Source: Blattamonas nauphoetae (taxonomy: Eukaryota > Preaxostyla > Oxymonadida). Taken from it: a DNA stretch of 64,000 nt. The translations under genes were made by a program, and so were the position numbers. Under the pieces are notes generated by a model. That model searched no databases, was not told the DNA's origin, and saw only the letters and a program-made list of their open reading frames with translations. Shown piece after piece: positions 39,952 through 50,884 of the stretch (its first letter is position 1; the number at the start of each line of letters is the position of its first letter). Location: NCBI GenBank assembly GCA_033064195.1, contig JARBJD010000082.1:186001-250000 (forward strand), given 5' to 3'.

Positions 39952-42255
39952 CTATCGACGATTTGGACGGTTCATGCCGTGCAGGTTGTTCCAGTCAATC
40001 GATTTGCCAATGATCCATCCTCCATTTGTGTTTTTATCGTTTTGCAGCTTTTCCTCAATCACATCTTCCATGCCCTCCATTCCCAACACTCGGTGCACTG
40101 TCTTCCACATCTGTCGAAATTCTCCCTTTGTTTCGTTCCAATACAGCTGGGTATTGTACATTTGAAACAGAACATACCAAATTGGCTCTTCTTTTTCGAA
40201 GAATGTGAGACAACTTGGTATTGCGAGAACAACTGGCATATGAAGCACAAAATCCATTGTTGGTTGATAGTATGCAGATATTTGGAGGAGATTGGCGAGG
40301 AGATACAGAAAATTCAAGGATTGGTCACCATCGACGATCAGGGGTTTTGGAACCGGAGGAAATTGTGGGTAAAACTGTGATCATGGAGGCAGAGACAGTT
40401 CACTTTTTGCCACTCTGATGCTTTGGGTGGTTCTTTTTTGAAAATAAAAAAAATACCAAATTCTACTTCGAAGAAATGGCGACAAAATCACAGAGAAGGT
40501 TGAAAACCTCTTATTGAGCAAATGCGGAGCTGATCGTTTTTGCTCATTTTCATCATTTTTAAAAGTGTGAACTGGAAAAACAACTATCAGATTCAATATT
40601 CAAATCTCCACCTCTACCATTCTTTTTCCTCCATTTCCATAAACTTTCTCCATTGTCAATGACATCCTCGGCGATCAACACTCTCGAACGAGTGTTTGTT
40701 GAGCAGGGACACGGAAGTGATATTCGACTTTGGCAGCCGAACTGAAGTTTTCTGGAAGACATTAAAACAGAAATTTGTTTTTTTACTTGGAATATCATCG
40801 ATAGCCATCTCGGAATGTCGTCATCTCAATCAGATGGTCGGATCTAGTCATGGAAAAGGACAAAATCACTAAATATCCCATTTAGAAACATATACAGGGT
40901 GAGCCAAAAGTAACCTTCATCCCACAATTGTGTTTTTATGTCATCTTTTCGAAAACAAACATCAAATAGAGATCGTTGTCGCTATACTGTTTGCTCACCA
41001 CCTCATTCACTGATTTCTTTCTAATCAACTTCAGTGCAGTGTACGAATGAAGTCAGATCGTTCGCATGTCCCGATTTCTGACAAAAAACGAACGAGAATT
41101 CAGTTAAGCTTTAATGATCACTCTCTTCATATTTCACGTCTTGAAACTCTCTTTTTTAACTTTTGTCGAAAAAGGCTTTGATCGGCCCCTAGAGAAGGTT
41201 ACTTTTGGCTCACCCTGTACTCGTTCTTGATTCAATATCTTCCGTCAAAATAGGACCTATTACATCTGTCTGCACTTTGAAAAAACTGTCAATAATTCTA
41301 TATCCAAGCACATTACCGGCAGACAATCTCCACTGTTTGATGAAAAATCGCCACATTATCCGAATAGTCCGATGTGAATACAATCTACAGCAATCTGGGC
41401 GACATTTGCACTGGAATCTAAAAAGGACTCCAAAACTAGACAATTAAGTAATCACTATTTTCTCTTCACTTTTACGGTTTTTTGCTTCTTTCCATTTCAA
41501 AATGAGATATCTCGTTTTCCATATTAATTTATTTAAGGCTGGCCTCCGGTTCCAAAACCCCTGTCGACGATCGAATAGCGGTTCGCGCACAAATGCCAAA
41601 TATACTCCGCCGAAGGTGTGATAACTTGCTTCAACACCGTCTCACGAACAGCTTGACGTTCATAACCATCTTCAATTCCGTGTTTTTCCAGACCTTCCGG
41701 AGTTGCGAGCAAGAATGAAGATGTGATGCTTGAAATGAGAGAAGAGTGGATATCAACTGCTTCGGTGAATGAAAGAGAATGTGGATTGAGTATGATTATG
41801 AGTTGAGGGATCACATCAGCTTTGACAAGGAGAATTCGGATTTTAATTGAACAGTTTAAGATACAACATTTGACCATCTCAATTGCTGCTGTGGTGATTG
41901 TTTGACTGGCAGAAGAAAGGAGCACCACAATGGATTGGATGTAGTTGGTCAACGATTCATCAGTCGATGAGGCAAGGCTGCGGAGAAAAGCATCTGCTGC
42001 GTCAGATCCGTACGGTTCCATATAATTCAGAAGTTTCACCGCTTTAGCTTCCAGAGAGACATCCAATGCAGGCTGAGACTTCAAAGTGGAAACCAGAGAC
42101 AGAAAGACAACAGCCCTATCTTGTTCAGAGTCAAATCCTTCTTCATCCCAATTCAAGAAAGGAGAACAATCCATGGATAATGGAAATGGATGGGAGGACA
42201 GAGGAGAGCGTGTTGCACTTGAAAAAGTGTCTGTCTTTTTGTCAATCTCCGTCAT
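39952..42255 (-). CDS. C4: HEAT-like C-family gene, split by a hAT element
   Basis: The N-terminal part (42255-41564) starts at ATG with MTEIDKKTDTFSSATRSPLS and runs to LCANRYSIVD; the C-terminal part (40330-39952) runs from GDQSLNFLYLLANLL to WNNLHGMNRPNRR and a TAG. Between them is a 1225-bp hAT element with an 8-bp duplication. Without it and one duplication, the gene is 356 residues with no other damage, the same length class as C7. With the element, the frame reads RGFGTGGQP and stops. Conserved segments suggest a helical repeat protein; function is unknown. Confidence 0.85.
40339..41563. mobile_element. hAT element, 1225 bp, in C4
   Basis: The termini CAGGGGTTTTGGAACCGG are perfect inverted repeats of 21 bp, flanked by identical 8-bp duplications TCGACGAT (40331-40338 and 41564-41571). 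The CAGGGGT start and 8-bp duplication are hAT hallmarks. It has no transposase. A second, TA-flanked element is nested at 40895-41217. Intact ends and a clean host frame mark it as recent. Confidence 0.93.
40895..41217. mobile_element. TA-flanked MITE nested in the C4 hAT element, 323 bp
   Basis: Inverted ends CAGGGTGAGCCAAAAGTAAC match perfectly over 24 bp and are bounded by TA on both sides (40893-40894 and 41218-41219), as in Tc1/mariner-type MITEs. No coding content. It inserted into the hAT element either before or after the hAT jumped into C4; sequence alone does not order these events. Confidence 0.92.
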
Positions 42256-43207
42256 TCAGAAGGATTCAGCGAAAAACACTCGTTATGGGTCAGAAGTAAG
42301 ATTGTGTGAAATCCACAAATTTAGATGAAATAATCGTACAAAAGGATGATGAAAACAAAAAATCATGAGAAGTGAGATCAACAATGAATGAAGAGGAAGG
42401 TAGGATGGAGAACGAGCAATTGATGAGAAGAAGTCGTAGCAAACGACGACAAAAAGGTGTGACAGAGGGGTCCTGGCATCACTTGTGTGCCGGTCACTGG
42501 TTCGCCCCGTGGAAGGACACAACGCCATCACTGACGAAGGGCGAGGAGAGAGGAGGAAGAGTGGTGGTTACGGAGATCCGAATAATCGTGTTCGGGCAGC
42601 ATTCTGGAGAAGATCAGAGTGTGTCTTGTGAAGTGGAGTGATGGAGTCAGTTGCACATCAGCTCGAGAACCATTCGTGATTGGTAATCACACTTCAAATC
42701 AGGAGAGCGAGAGAGGTGTTGAAATCGGGAGAAACGAGGAAGAGAGGTGCGAGATGATCGAGTGCTGAGAGCGAAAGGTTTCGTGGTGTTCGTGTCTTCC
42801 CCAATCAGCTGCAGTGAGGTCGGCGGCGTCGGTGTTCTGATTCTCTGCGCATCTCTCTGGTCGAGTGTGCTACTTCCGCTCAACTCAGTCAACAGCAATC
42901 TCATCCTTCCATCGAGTGCGGTTGGGTTTGGGGTTGGCGAAGAGCGAGGGGATAGTCGGTCATCAGTTGCGGTGTCATCGGCGAGAGCGACGAAAACCGA
43001 CACCGAGCTTCGTCTGCCACAGTGGAGACAGGCGGAGAGACGTGCGGGAGGGGAGCCGGATATCTTCGTCTCTTTGTCTCTTTTGCTTCTGTTCCTCACC
43101 TATATGTCTCCGGAATGGGCCAGAGTCGACAAAGATCACACAAATAGTGTTTTCTGTCCAAAAGAAGCCAGAAACGGTTCGGATTGTTCCCTGGCTCTTG
43201 TCTGTCT
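42256..43207. repeat. F5: C-array segment and C5 downstream flank
   Basis: 42780-43060 is a shortened F copy (shared with F3 around CGCATCTCTCTGGTCGAGTG, and with F2 and F7 around GACACCGAGCTTCGTCTGCC). 43110-43205 is the post-stop flank of C5. 42360-42780 has no match I can see and no gene. Confidence 0.6.
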
Positions 43208-44200
43208 CTATCGACGCCCTGGAAGGTTCATGCCAAGCAGGCCCTTCCATTCAATCGATTGCACAACAATATTTTGCCCCCAGTCTCCGTTTCCGTCGTT
43301 TTGCAGCTTTTGCGCAATCACATCTTCGATGCCCTCCATTCTCAACACTCGGTGCACTGTCTTCCACATCTGTCGAACTTTTCCCCTTGTCTTGTTCCAA
43401 TACAGCTGGGTATTGTTCATTCGATACAGAAAATACCAGATTGTCTTGTCATGTTCGAAGAATGTGAGACAGCTGGGGATCGTGAGAAAGACAGGGATAC
43501 GAAAAACACAATCCATTGTTGGTTGATAGTATGAAGATATTCGAAGGAGGTGGGAAAGGAGTTCCAGAAAAAACTTGGATTGGTCTCCATCGATGATCGA
43601 ATTGCGGTTCACGCACAAATGACTGATATACTTCGCCGAAGGTGCCACAACTTGTTGAAAGACTGTCTTGTGAACAACTTGTTGTTCATTTTGATCTTCA
43701 ATTTCAAGTTGTCTGAGACCATCTGGTGTTGAGAGCCAGGCAGACCAGGTGATGGTTGAAATGAGGGAGGTGTGGATATCTTCTGCTTCTGCAAAAGATA
43801 GAGACAGAGGATTGAGAGTGAGGATGAGTTGAGGGATTAAATCAGCTTTGACAAGGGTCAGATTGAGTTTAGCGGAAATGAACCAGATCAAGTTTTTGAG
43901 CACCTTCATTGTTGTGGTGGTAATGACCTCACTGGCAGACGAAACAAGCACAATCATGGACTGGACGAATTCAGTCGAAGGCTCATGAGAGAGCGATGCA
44001 AAACTGCCGAGGAAAGCATCTGCTGATTCTCCCTCATTCGGATCCACAGTGTTAAGAAAGTTCACAGCTTTAGCTTCCAGAGAGTCATCTAATGCAGGCT
44101 GCAACTTCACAGTGGCAACGAGAGATCGAAAGATGATGGCATTTTCGTGTTGATGTTTATTGTTGTATTCATCCCAATTCAGGAAAGGATAACAAGCTTA
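43208..44200 (-). CDS. C5: HEAT-like C-family gene, 5' end uncertain
   Basis: The body is complete and unbroken from CYPFLNWDEYNNKHQHENAI (about 44190) to SIEWKGLLGMNLPGRR and a TAG at 43208, with all family blocks (KADLIPQLILTLNPLSLSF, CHLC-equivalent SHLCVNRNSIIDGDQS, TMDCVFRIPVFLTIPSCLTF, MEGIEDVIAQKLQND). A TAA lies just upstream of CYPFLN, where other copies have PFPLSMDCSPFLN, so the usual start and first ~30 residues are lost or spliced from elsewhere. Expression is therefore doubtful. Confidence 0.7.
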
Positions 44201-46089
44201 ACACAGTGAAAAAGGAGGGAGATCACGTACCAGTGCATGTATCATCACGGGAAGGGCTTACATTTGAGAGTAAAGAAGCCATTCTTTGGGATTCTTGTCG
44301 AATCATTCGTATACTGCCCGACATGACGACTTGATTCGGCTGTAAAACGGTTGTATTTTACTGAATAAAGAGACAATGTGTTTCACTTTTCTATCAAAGA
44401 TAATTTAGAGAGGTAGAGACCTTGTGACAAAAAATTGGACACCAAAAAATTCTGAATGACGTGAAAACTGTAATATTAAAAAAATGATGGACATGTTCTT
44501 CACGACATGACACGTGATTCACTTCATCCTACTTGATCCCTCGAACTTTAAATTTTTGAACTCTACGAGAGTAACACTCGAGGAGGCTGTCACTGAATGA
44601 GAGAACGCTGATTCTAGTACTTTCTTGTGGGATCGAGTTCTCACCTCGCACGATTTTTGGACGAAGGAAGTCTATTGTAACGTAAATCGCATAAATGTCA
44701 AAAATAATTGAAACGAGCGTTCACGAAATGTGTTTGATGAGGTTAAAGTCGGTACTGATTGTTTGAAAGTCTTTCTGACCGATATTGCCCTGTTTGATTC
44801 TGGGAAGTTTTATGTTTTTTCTTGTTTCAACCAACACAATCACTGAGAAGGACCCGAGTGTGGTGGAGAGGGTCCATCTTGGCCTTAGTGAGAAGTTTGA
44901 CGAAAGTGTCAGTGAATGTTTTTCATTCCATGATATTTTCAGACACTCAAAGTTTGTCAGTTTCAACTCATCCCAGCACATCACCAAATCCCGAGTTTTC
45001 TTTGATGATCACACAACCTTGATTCTCAGCGTGGTGTGTCTTTTCTCTTGTGACTTCTTCACTTTCTCTCGTCCTCTCTCTCGCACATTCTTCACATCGC
45101 CAAACAGACAAAACTCTTAAGAGAAACATTTCGAAAGAGTGACATTTCCGATGGTGCAGCGATTTTGAAAACGATGGGGCTGAAAGAGAGGAACTCTGTG
45201 ACATTTCCTGAAACTGATTCGACTCACTTAGAGGAAGCGTTGGAAAGAACGGTGTGATTTTTGATTTCGAAATCTGTCTTTCGATGAACGGCTGACCTTT
45301 ATGACACGTTTTTGAATCTGAAATGAACAGAATTCAATGTCTTGACGGTTGCGAGCTGTGGCTGGTTTTTTCTTTCGCAACTCACTGTCCATCATCGGTA
45401 TTCAGCGTATCGGTGTCCTTGGATACTGCATTGACAGAGACATGGAGCGAGCGAGTTGACTTATTTCTTCCTTTTCATTTTCTTCATTCAATCTGCTTCT
45501 ATCTATCACTTGACATTCACAATCCTGGATACATTCAAGAGTGATATCGGTTGTGAATCACGTGTCATGTCGTTCGAAGTATGTCCCCCTACAGTAGCAT
45601 TTCATGTCATACTCTCTTATTTTTCACTGTTGTTCTTTCAAAAAAATCGCAGAGATGTATAACTCAAGGTAGTTGAAGTGTGTGTAAAATGAATTCTCAA
45701 CTCTCTCTTGTTCTGTCAAAAAACAAAAATTGTAGCTGGATCAAGTCGCCGTGACGCGCAGTATAATGGGTCAGAACTCAGAGACGAGGTTAAAATAAGA
45801 TTAGCACAGGATAGTTCTGAGATGAGTTCATACAAATCGAAAAAAAAGAAAGGATTACATTCAAGGCAAATCAAAAGAAAATCAGGAGTGGAGGAGACAG
45901 CTAGATGTCCCGAAACAGAACAGGACAGAAATTGAAAGTGAAAAATTGAGAATTAAGTGCACTTCATTCAATATATTTCATTGTTCTTGAGAGATCACAC
46001 CTGATAGCGAGAAAGCGAGATGATGTTCAAGGGAGATGACAGAAGTGATCCAACCAATCCGTCAAGACGAATGCAGAGAATGATGCCTT
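44201..46089. other. no confident gene
   Basis: Short frames only, for example plus 44785-45120 and 45323-45544. Their hydrophobic starts and lack of continuation make them unconvincing. No repeat ends or RNA gene are seen. Confidence 0.45.
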
Positions 46090-47680
46090 TCAGCCAGCAA
46101 CTGAATCACTGCTTTCTTCATTTCCACAAGATTTGACCTGAATTAGACTGCGGAACTCGCTGATGGAGACAGTGAAGGGGAGAGGGATGGTTGTGGAGAG
46201 AGTCGAGAGAGATGAAGCGAAAGATGAGATTGATGTTGGGTTGGACGGAAGGAGAGGCAGAAGAGAGTGAGTGTGGGTCTGTTCAGCGTCAGCAAGACAG
46301 GTGAGAACAGCCGTGTGTCGATTGAGCGGGAATGGAGGGACCCAGAACAAAGGATCAGACGTGAAAGTGTTCGTAGGAAACAAGCTCGACGGGTGAGGCG
46401 AAGGGATCGTTCGGTCACAGCCACACGGCGAGTTGGTTGGGGACGGAGCAGAGGCAGCGAGAGATTGGAGAAGTTGGAGAGTGTTCGAATCGTTCTGCAG
46501 AAGACTGATCCGATGGAGATCAAGGTCATGGTCGATGAGGGAGTGAGCAGCCACAAACTCCACCGCATCCAAAACAGCCAAAAAGACACGAAGGATCAAA
46601 TCAACCATTTCAGGAAGTCGAATGGATTGTGTCGGTGGGGTGTGATTCATCATCACAAAATTGTAATCCAGGTGTGTGCACAAGAGAGGAAGGACAAGCG
46701 GAGGATTTCCAGTTTGTGTTGGACGTGTGTGGCAGAGGTGGATCAAGTTTGAGGTTCGTTCTTCGTGTTGGAGAAGACACTGACGCCACTGGAGAAGTGT
46801 TGAGGTGTGAGGGGCTGATAGAATGTGGAGTGTGTCCCCCCCACGCCACAGTCGATCAGAGGAAGCACATGGAGAGCGGGATTCGCTTGGAGTTGCGTGT
46901 GGAATCGGATCGATTTCAGAGAACTTGGAAGGTGGGAGAGAAGAGCCGAAGATTGGATGGTGAATGTTCGGATGAACACAGACGGTTGGTGTCTGCTTGT
47001 CCGCTGTGAAGTCAACAGCAACGACGGAAAATGAGGGATCTGGTTGAACCTGGGTGCATCGAGATGAGAGCGAGGGAACGAGTCGAATGGTGCAGTGATG
47101 GTGGTGATGATTTGCGTGAAATTCGGCTCGTCCAGCCACACTCGACTTGACACAAAGAGTGAGTTTTCGTAGATTTTGGTGAGATTTATCAATCCGATGG
47201 GAGAGAAGAGTGATGGGAGAGAGAGTTTGAGAAGAATCGAGGGCAGCTTCCCTTTCTTTCCGCTGCAGACACCAAACGCGATCGTCAGTGAGTTCAACAC
47301 TCGCCTGTTGTTTGGATGAGTGAGATGCGAACAGATTGTGCGCATCGTGTGTGGGAGAGTGGGAGGGTCCGAAAATGACATCACAAATCCACCTTCATCG
47401 TCGATCATCGCTGACAGCAGAAACACCAACATGTTCACATGAATCTCTTCGTTCCACGAAAGAGGCGACATCAATTGATCTCGCTCCATCCAGAAATCTC
47501 GAAGCGATGGTTGTGTTTCTTGTGATGGAGACTTCAGCCACGAAGTGTCACGAGGGAATGATTGTGGCAGGGCTGTGTTCGTGTGCGGCAGCTTCGCAGA
47601 AATCTGGTCTGATCTCGTCGACAAAAGGTGTTTCGCGGTCGATTTCACACTTTCCGAAATTGATGCTCTTCTCGGTGGGT
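46090..47680 (-). pseudogene. E: unassigned helical protein gene joined to C6
   Basis: Two minus frames succeed each other: 47648-46743 (LSWNEEIHVNMLVFLLSAMI, SLPSLFSPIGLINLTKIYEN) and then, after a shift near 46760, the frame ending at 46090 (PEMVDLILRVFLAVLDAVEF, LFWVPPFPLNRHTAVLTCLA). The first frame opens at GTG, with no ATG until about codon 53. The shift could be a very short intron (20 nt by phase, shorter than any other intron here) or a mutation. The 5' part overlaps the tail of the truncated C6 copy, so E has probably lost its original start. No family recognised. Confidence 0.5.
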
Positions 47681-47719
47681 TGAAATTCGTCGCTGGTTTC
47701 GTTTGGAGACTCGACTGCT

Positions 47720-48070
47720 TCGGTAAAAGAGAGCGACTGTGGATTGAGAGTGGTAATGAATTGAGAGACCAGATCTTCTTTGGTGAGGGCGACGCGGATT
47801 TTTGCAGAGCTGGTCCACATCAGCTTTTCGAGTATTTTCATTGTTGATGTGGTGATGACATGGCTGGGTGAGGGAATGAGCACCAAAATGCACGGCACGA
47901 GGTTTGTCAAAGAGTTATCGGAACTCGATGCAAGACTGTGTTGAAAAGCATCTGCTGACGATTGAGTTCGTGGATGCACAAATTTGAGAAGTGTCACTGT
48001 TTTCGCCTCCAAAGAATCATCAAGTTCAGGCTGAAACTTCACAGTGGCAACAAGAGATCGAAGAACCTCC
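47720..48070 (-). pseudogene. C6: N-terminal remnant of a C-family gene
   Basis: The frame runs from LRSLVATVKFQPELDDSLEA through SSADAFQHSLASSSDNSLTN to LNPQSLSFTEAVE, clearly C-family (about residues 55-175 of the full protein). It then continues as SPNETSDEFQPTEKSINFGK, foreign to the family and overlapping gene E. Its 5' side abuts the F7 segment at a shared short word (GATCGAAGAAC), replacing the normal start. Both ends are recombination joints. Confidence 0.7.
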
Positions 48071-49197
48071 ATCTCCTCCTTCCACACTTCCTTTCTCACT
48101 TTCGTCTCTTCCTCTCTTGAGAATCATGTCCTCCATTTCATCAGCCTCAGACACAACCATCTCCTCCTTCCAAACTCCCGACTCTTCACTCTTCATTCTC
48201 AACCCCTCCCCCAATCCCATCCTCTCTTCGAACCCTGCACATGACTGAGCCTGCCTCCCCTTCACCGACGACACCTCTCCCTTATTCTCCACCGTCACTC
48301 CCTTCGAAACTCACTCAGCAGCATATCCCCTCTCCTTTATTTTCGACAACCCTCTCATCGTCTGCTCCCGCTGTTGGTTCTTTTGTTGCTGTTCACTCGA
48401 CAGGGACTTCAGTGTCGACAGCTGCCCTTCCAGTCTCCAGACAGCTCCCATCCATCCATGCAGGCAGTGAACGAAGCAGACGATGTGATGTGTGTCGGCC
48501 AGAACGCCAGCGACTGCGGAGACGGCGTGGCAAGTCGCGAGGTCGGCTGTGTCGATGTTCTGTCGGCCAGTTTCCACATCACAGTGTTCGCTTGTGCTGC
48601 TTCCCTCAACTCAGCCAACAGCAATCTCGTCCTCCTCTCATTTGTGGCTGTGGTCGGGTCTGGCGAAGAGTGAGGGGACAGCGGGGGAGATGTGGTGTCG
48701 TCGGCGAAAGCGACGCAGAGCGACACCGAGTTTCGTCTCGCGCAGCGGACACAGGCGGAGAGATGTGCGGGAGGTGAATCGTCCACATCCGATTCTCTGC
48801 CTCATCCCCTCTCCAATCTCCTTCTCACTCTTCTTCCTTCTCGAACACACATCCATCTCTCCTCCATCCACCCACTTCCACTTCCTCCGCCCCTCGTTCT
48901 CGTCTCATCCGAGCCTTATCAGTTTGTCTCAACCTCCCCTGGCTTTCTCCTCTTCTTCCGACATCTCACACTTCCTCTCTTCTGATGCTTGCCTGTGGGA
49001 TTTGCGAGCGGTGCGAGAGTGGTGGCGAAAGAGGGAGAGTGTGGCGATGATGGATGGAGATTGGCGAGAGAGAGTCCGAAACATTCCGGCAAACGAAACC
49101 ATGAGGTGATGTCAGAGCCGACACAGATCACACACAATCTTTGTTGTTGTCCAAAGCGAGTCAGAAATGGTTCGCTGGTTCTTGTCTGCTCCACTTC
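48065..49197. repeat. F7: conserved segment of the C-array
   Basis: The most complete F copy together with F2. Features shared with other copies: GAACCCTGCACATGACTGAG near 48230, the GCAGTGAACGAAGCAGACGA block near 48460, GACACCGAGTTTCGTCTCGC near 48720 and CTTCCTCCGCCCCTCGTTCT near 48880. The C7 post-stop flank is at 49000-49195. Minus-strand acidic readings (VVSEADEMEDMILKR) and plus-strand readings both recur; the coding strand is not resolved. Confidence 0.7.
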
Positions 49198-50265
49198 CTA
49201 TTCTGGAAGGTTCATGCCCTGCAGATTGTTCCATCTGATCGAATTTACAGCAACACGGCCTCCGAAGATTTCGTCTTTGTTGTTTTGCAGCTTTTGTTCA
49301 ACCACATCTTCGATGCCCTCCATTCTCAACTTTCGATCCACTGACTTCCACATCTGTCGCTCCTCTCCCATTTTTTCGTTCCATATCCACTGGGCACCGA
49401 TTATTGAAAGCAGAAAAGTCCCGATCGAGTATGAATTTTCGATGAATGTGAGGCAACTTGGAATCGTGAGAAAGACAGGCATATGAAGAACAAAATCCAT
49501 TGTTGGTTGATAATATGGACATATCCGGAGGAGGTAAGCAAGAAGACGCATGAATTCTGTTGACAGGTCTCCATCGATGATCGAATAGCGGTTCACGCAT
49601 AAATGACAAATATAGCTTTCTGATGGTACCAAAATTTGCTTCAGCACCGTCTCGTGAATAGCTTGTTGTTCATTGTGACCTTGAAATCCGGGTTGGGCGA
49701 GACCATCCGGAGTTGAGAGCGAGAAAGACCAGGCAATGACATCAATGAGACCAGAGCGTGTATCTTCTATTTCAGCAAAGGAACGGGACTGTGGATTGAA
49801 AGTTCTGATGAGTTGAGGGATCAGATTTGCTTTGACGAGGGTAAGTCGAATGTTAGACGAACAGTTCACGATCAGTCCTGCGAGCAACTCCATTGTTGCT
49901 GTAATGATAACCTGACTGGCTGAAGAAATGAGCACCACAATGGATTGTATGAAGTTGGTCAAAGATTCATCAGTGGTTTGTCCAAAGCTGTTGAGAAAGG
50001 CATCGGCTGATTCTTCATCATCCGGATCCACAGATTCTAGAAAGCTCACGGCTTTCGCTTCGAAAGAGTCATCAAATGCAGTCTGTAACTTCACAGTGGC
50101 AATGAGAGACTGGAAGATAACCGCCTTTTTCCGTTCAGTCTCAAAAGGTCCTTCATCCCAATTCATGAAAGAGGAACAATCTACAGAACATGATAAACGG
50201 TGTAAAGAAATACCAGGGCAAAAAGAATCAGTGAAAGTGATAATAGTCGTGTCCGAAGCAGTCAT
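49198..50265 (-). CDS. C7: intact HEAT-like C-family gene
   Basis: ATG at about 50265 (MTASDTTIITFTDSFCPG) to a TAG at 49198: 355 residues, the only array copy with no stop, shift, lost start or insertion. Blocks in order: DCSSFMNWDE, SLIATVKLQTAFDDSFEAKA, ESADAFLNSFGQTTDESLTN, VLISSASQVIITATMELLAG, LVKANLIPQLIRTFNPQS, CHLCVNRYSIIDGDLSTEF, TMDFVLHMPVFLTIPSCLTF, ERQMWKSVDRKLRMEGIED and NSIRWNNLQGMNLPE. The helical periodicity fits HEAT/ARM-type repeats. It shares its 5' region with the divergent gene A2. Biochemical role unknown. Confidence 0.88.
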   Translation of the reverse strand: MTASDTTIITFTDSFCPGISLHRLSCSVDCSSFMNWDEGPFETERKKAVIFQSLIATVKLQTAFDDSFEAKAVSFLESVDPDDEESADAFLNSFGQTTDESLTNFIQSIVVLISSASQVIITATMELLAGLIVNCSSNIRLTLVKANLIPQLIRTFNPQSRSFAEIEDTRSGLIDVIAWSFSLSTPDGLAQPGFQGHNEQQAIHETVLKQILVPSESYICHLCVNRYSIIDGDLSTEFMRLLAYLLRICPYYQPTMDFVLHMPVFLTIPSCLTFIENSYSIGTFLLSIIGAQWIWNEKMGEERQMWKSVDRKLRMEGIEDVVEQKLQNNKDEIFGGRVAVNSIRWNNLQGMNLPE

Positions 50266-50299
50266 TCTGTCTGATTCTGAGTTCAATCACTCGTGATGG

Positions 50300-50783
50300 G
50301 GGCAAGGGTGGACTTTCTGGGCCAAAAAACTCTAAGTAGTGGCAAAAAAGTTGTGCTCGGCGGGAGTCGAACCCCGAGCACAACAGTCGACAGAGGGGTT
50401 GGCTACCGCTAGGCCAAACGCGCCGCACGTTCACTTCCAAAAAATTGGTGTCTTGAAGGGAGAACTGCAGTAGATTGTCACTTCACGATACATCATGATC
50501 AATCGCTATGTTTTGAAAAATTGTAAGAAAATACGAGACATAAAGTTGAAATGAATCAAGAAAGCGTAAAGATGAAGTGATATAGTTCGCCGATCGACCT
50601 CATCAAACACGATCGAATGATCGTGACATTCTCTGAGACGATCTCGACAGTATTCTCAACATTTTGAAAATAAAACGTGTTCACATCCATATTCGACAAT
50701 TTATTACGAGAGAATAGCCTCGATGAACTACAATGTCACAACACACCTCAATCACCTTTGGCCCAGAAAGTCCACTCGTGCCC
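50300..50783. mobile_element. 484-bp TIR element carrying a tRNA-like sequence
   Basis: The inverted ends share GTGGACTTTCTGGGCCAAA perfectly (50308-50326 and 50757-50775). Extended outward they read GGGCAAGGGTGGAC and GGGCACGAGTGGAC. The flanks repeat GTGATGG (about 50293-50299 and 50784-50790), a 7-8 bp duplication. Beyond the right copy the DNA continues as the normal 5' flank of C-family genes (GATGGGTATGAACAAGG), confirming the element as an insert. Superfamily unresolved; no protein is encoded. Confidence 0.75.
50345..50425 (-). tRNA. tRNA-like sequence with perfect A and B boxes
   Basis: On the minus strand the A box TGGCCTAGCGG (50415-50406) and B box GGTTCGACTCC (50373-50363) both match Pol III consensus and are spaced as in tRNA. 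A D-arm GGC...GCC forms. The acceptor stem does not pair; instead GTTGTGCTCGG and CCGAGCACAAC (11 bp) make a long hairpin around the B box. I could not form a normal anticodon stem. It is probably a tRNA-derived Pol III unit (SINE-like) inside the TIR element, not a decoding tRNA. Confidence 0.45.
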
Positions 50784-50884
50784 GTGATGGGTATGAACAA
50801 GGAATGAAAACAACAAAAAGTGAGATGAAATTGACACCCAAAAGGAATAACAAAAGAGTCAACCAACGAAGATTGAAACGTTCC

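Noticed and set aside
44785-45544. Small plus-strand membrane proteins
   Set aside because: Hydrophobic starts only, no conserved continuation, splice partners or paralogues. Treated as chance frames.
49000-49197. Extension of C7 past its TAG as a readthrough C-terminus
   Set aside because: Most copies have a TAG at the same point, but the downstream frame is closed in several copies (for example C5 and C2), so the stop is taken as real.
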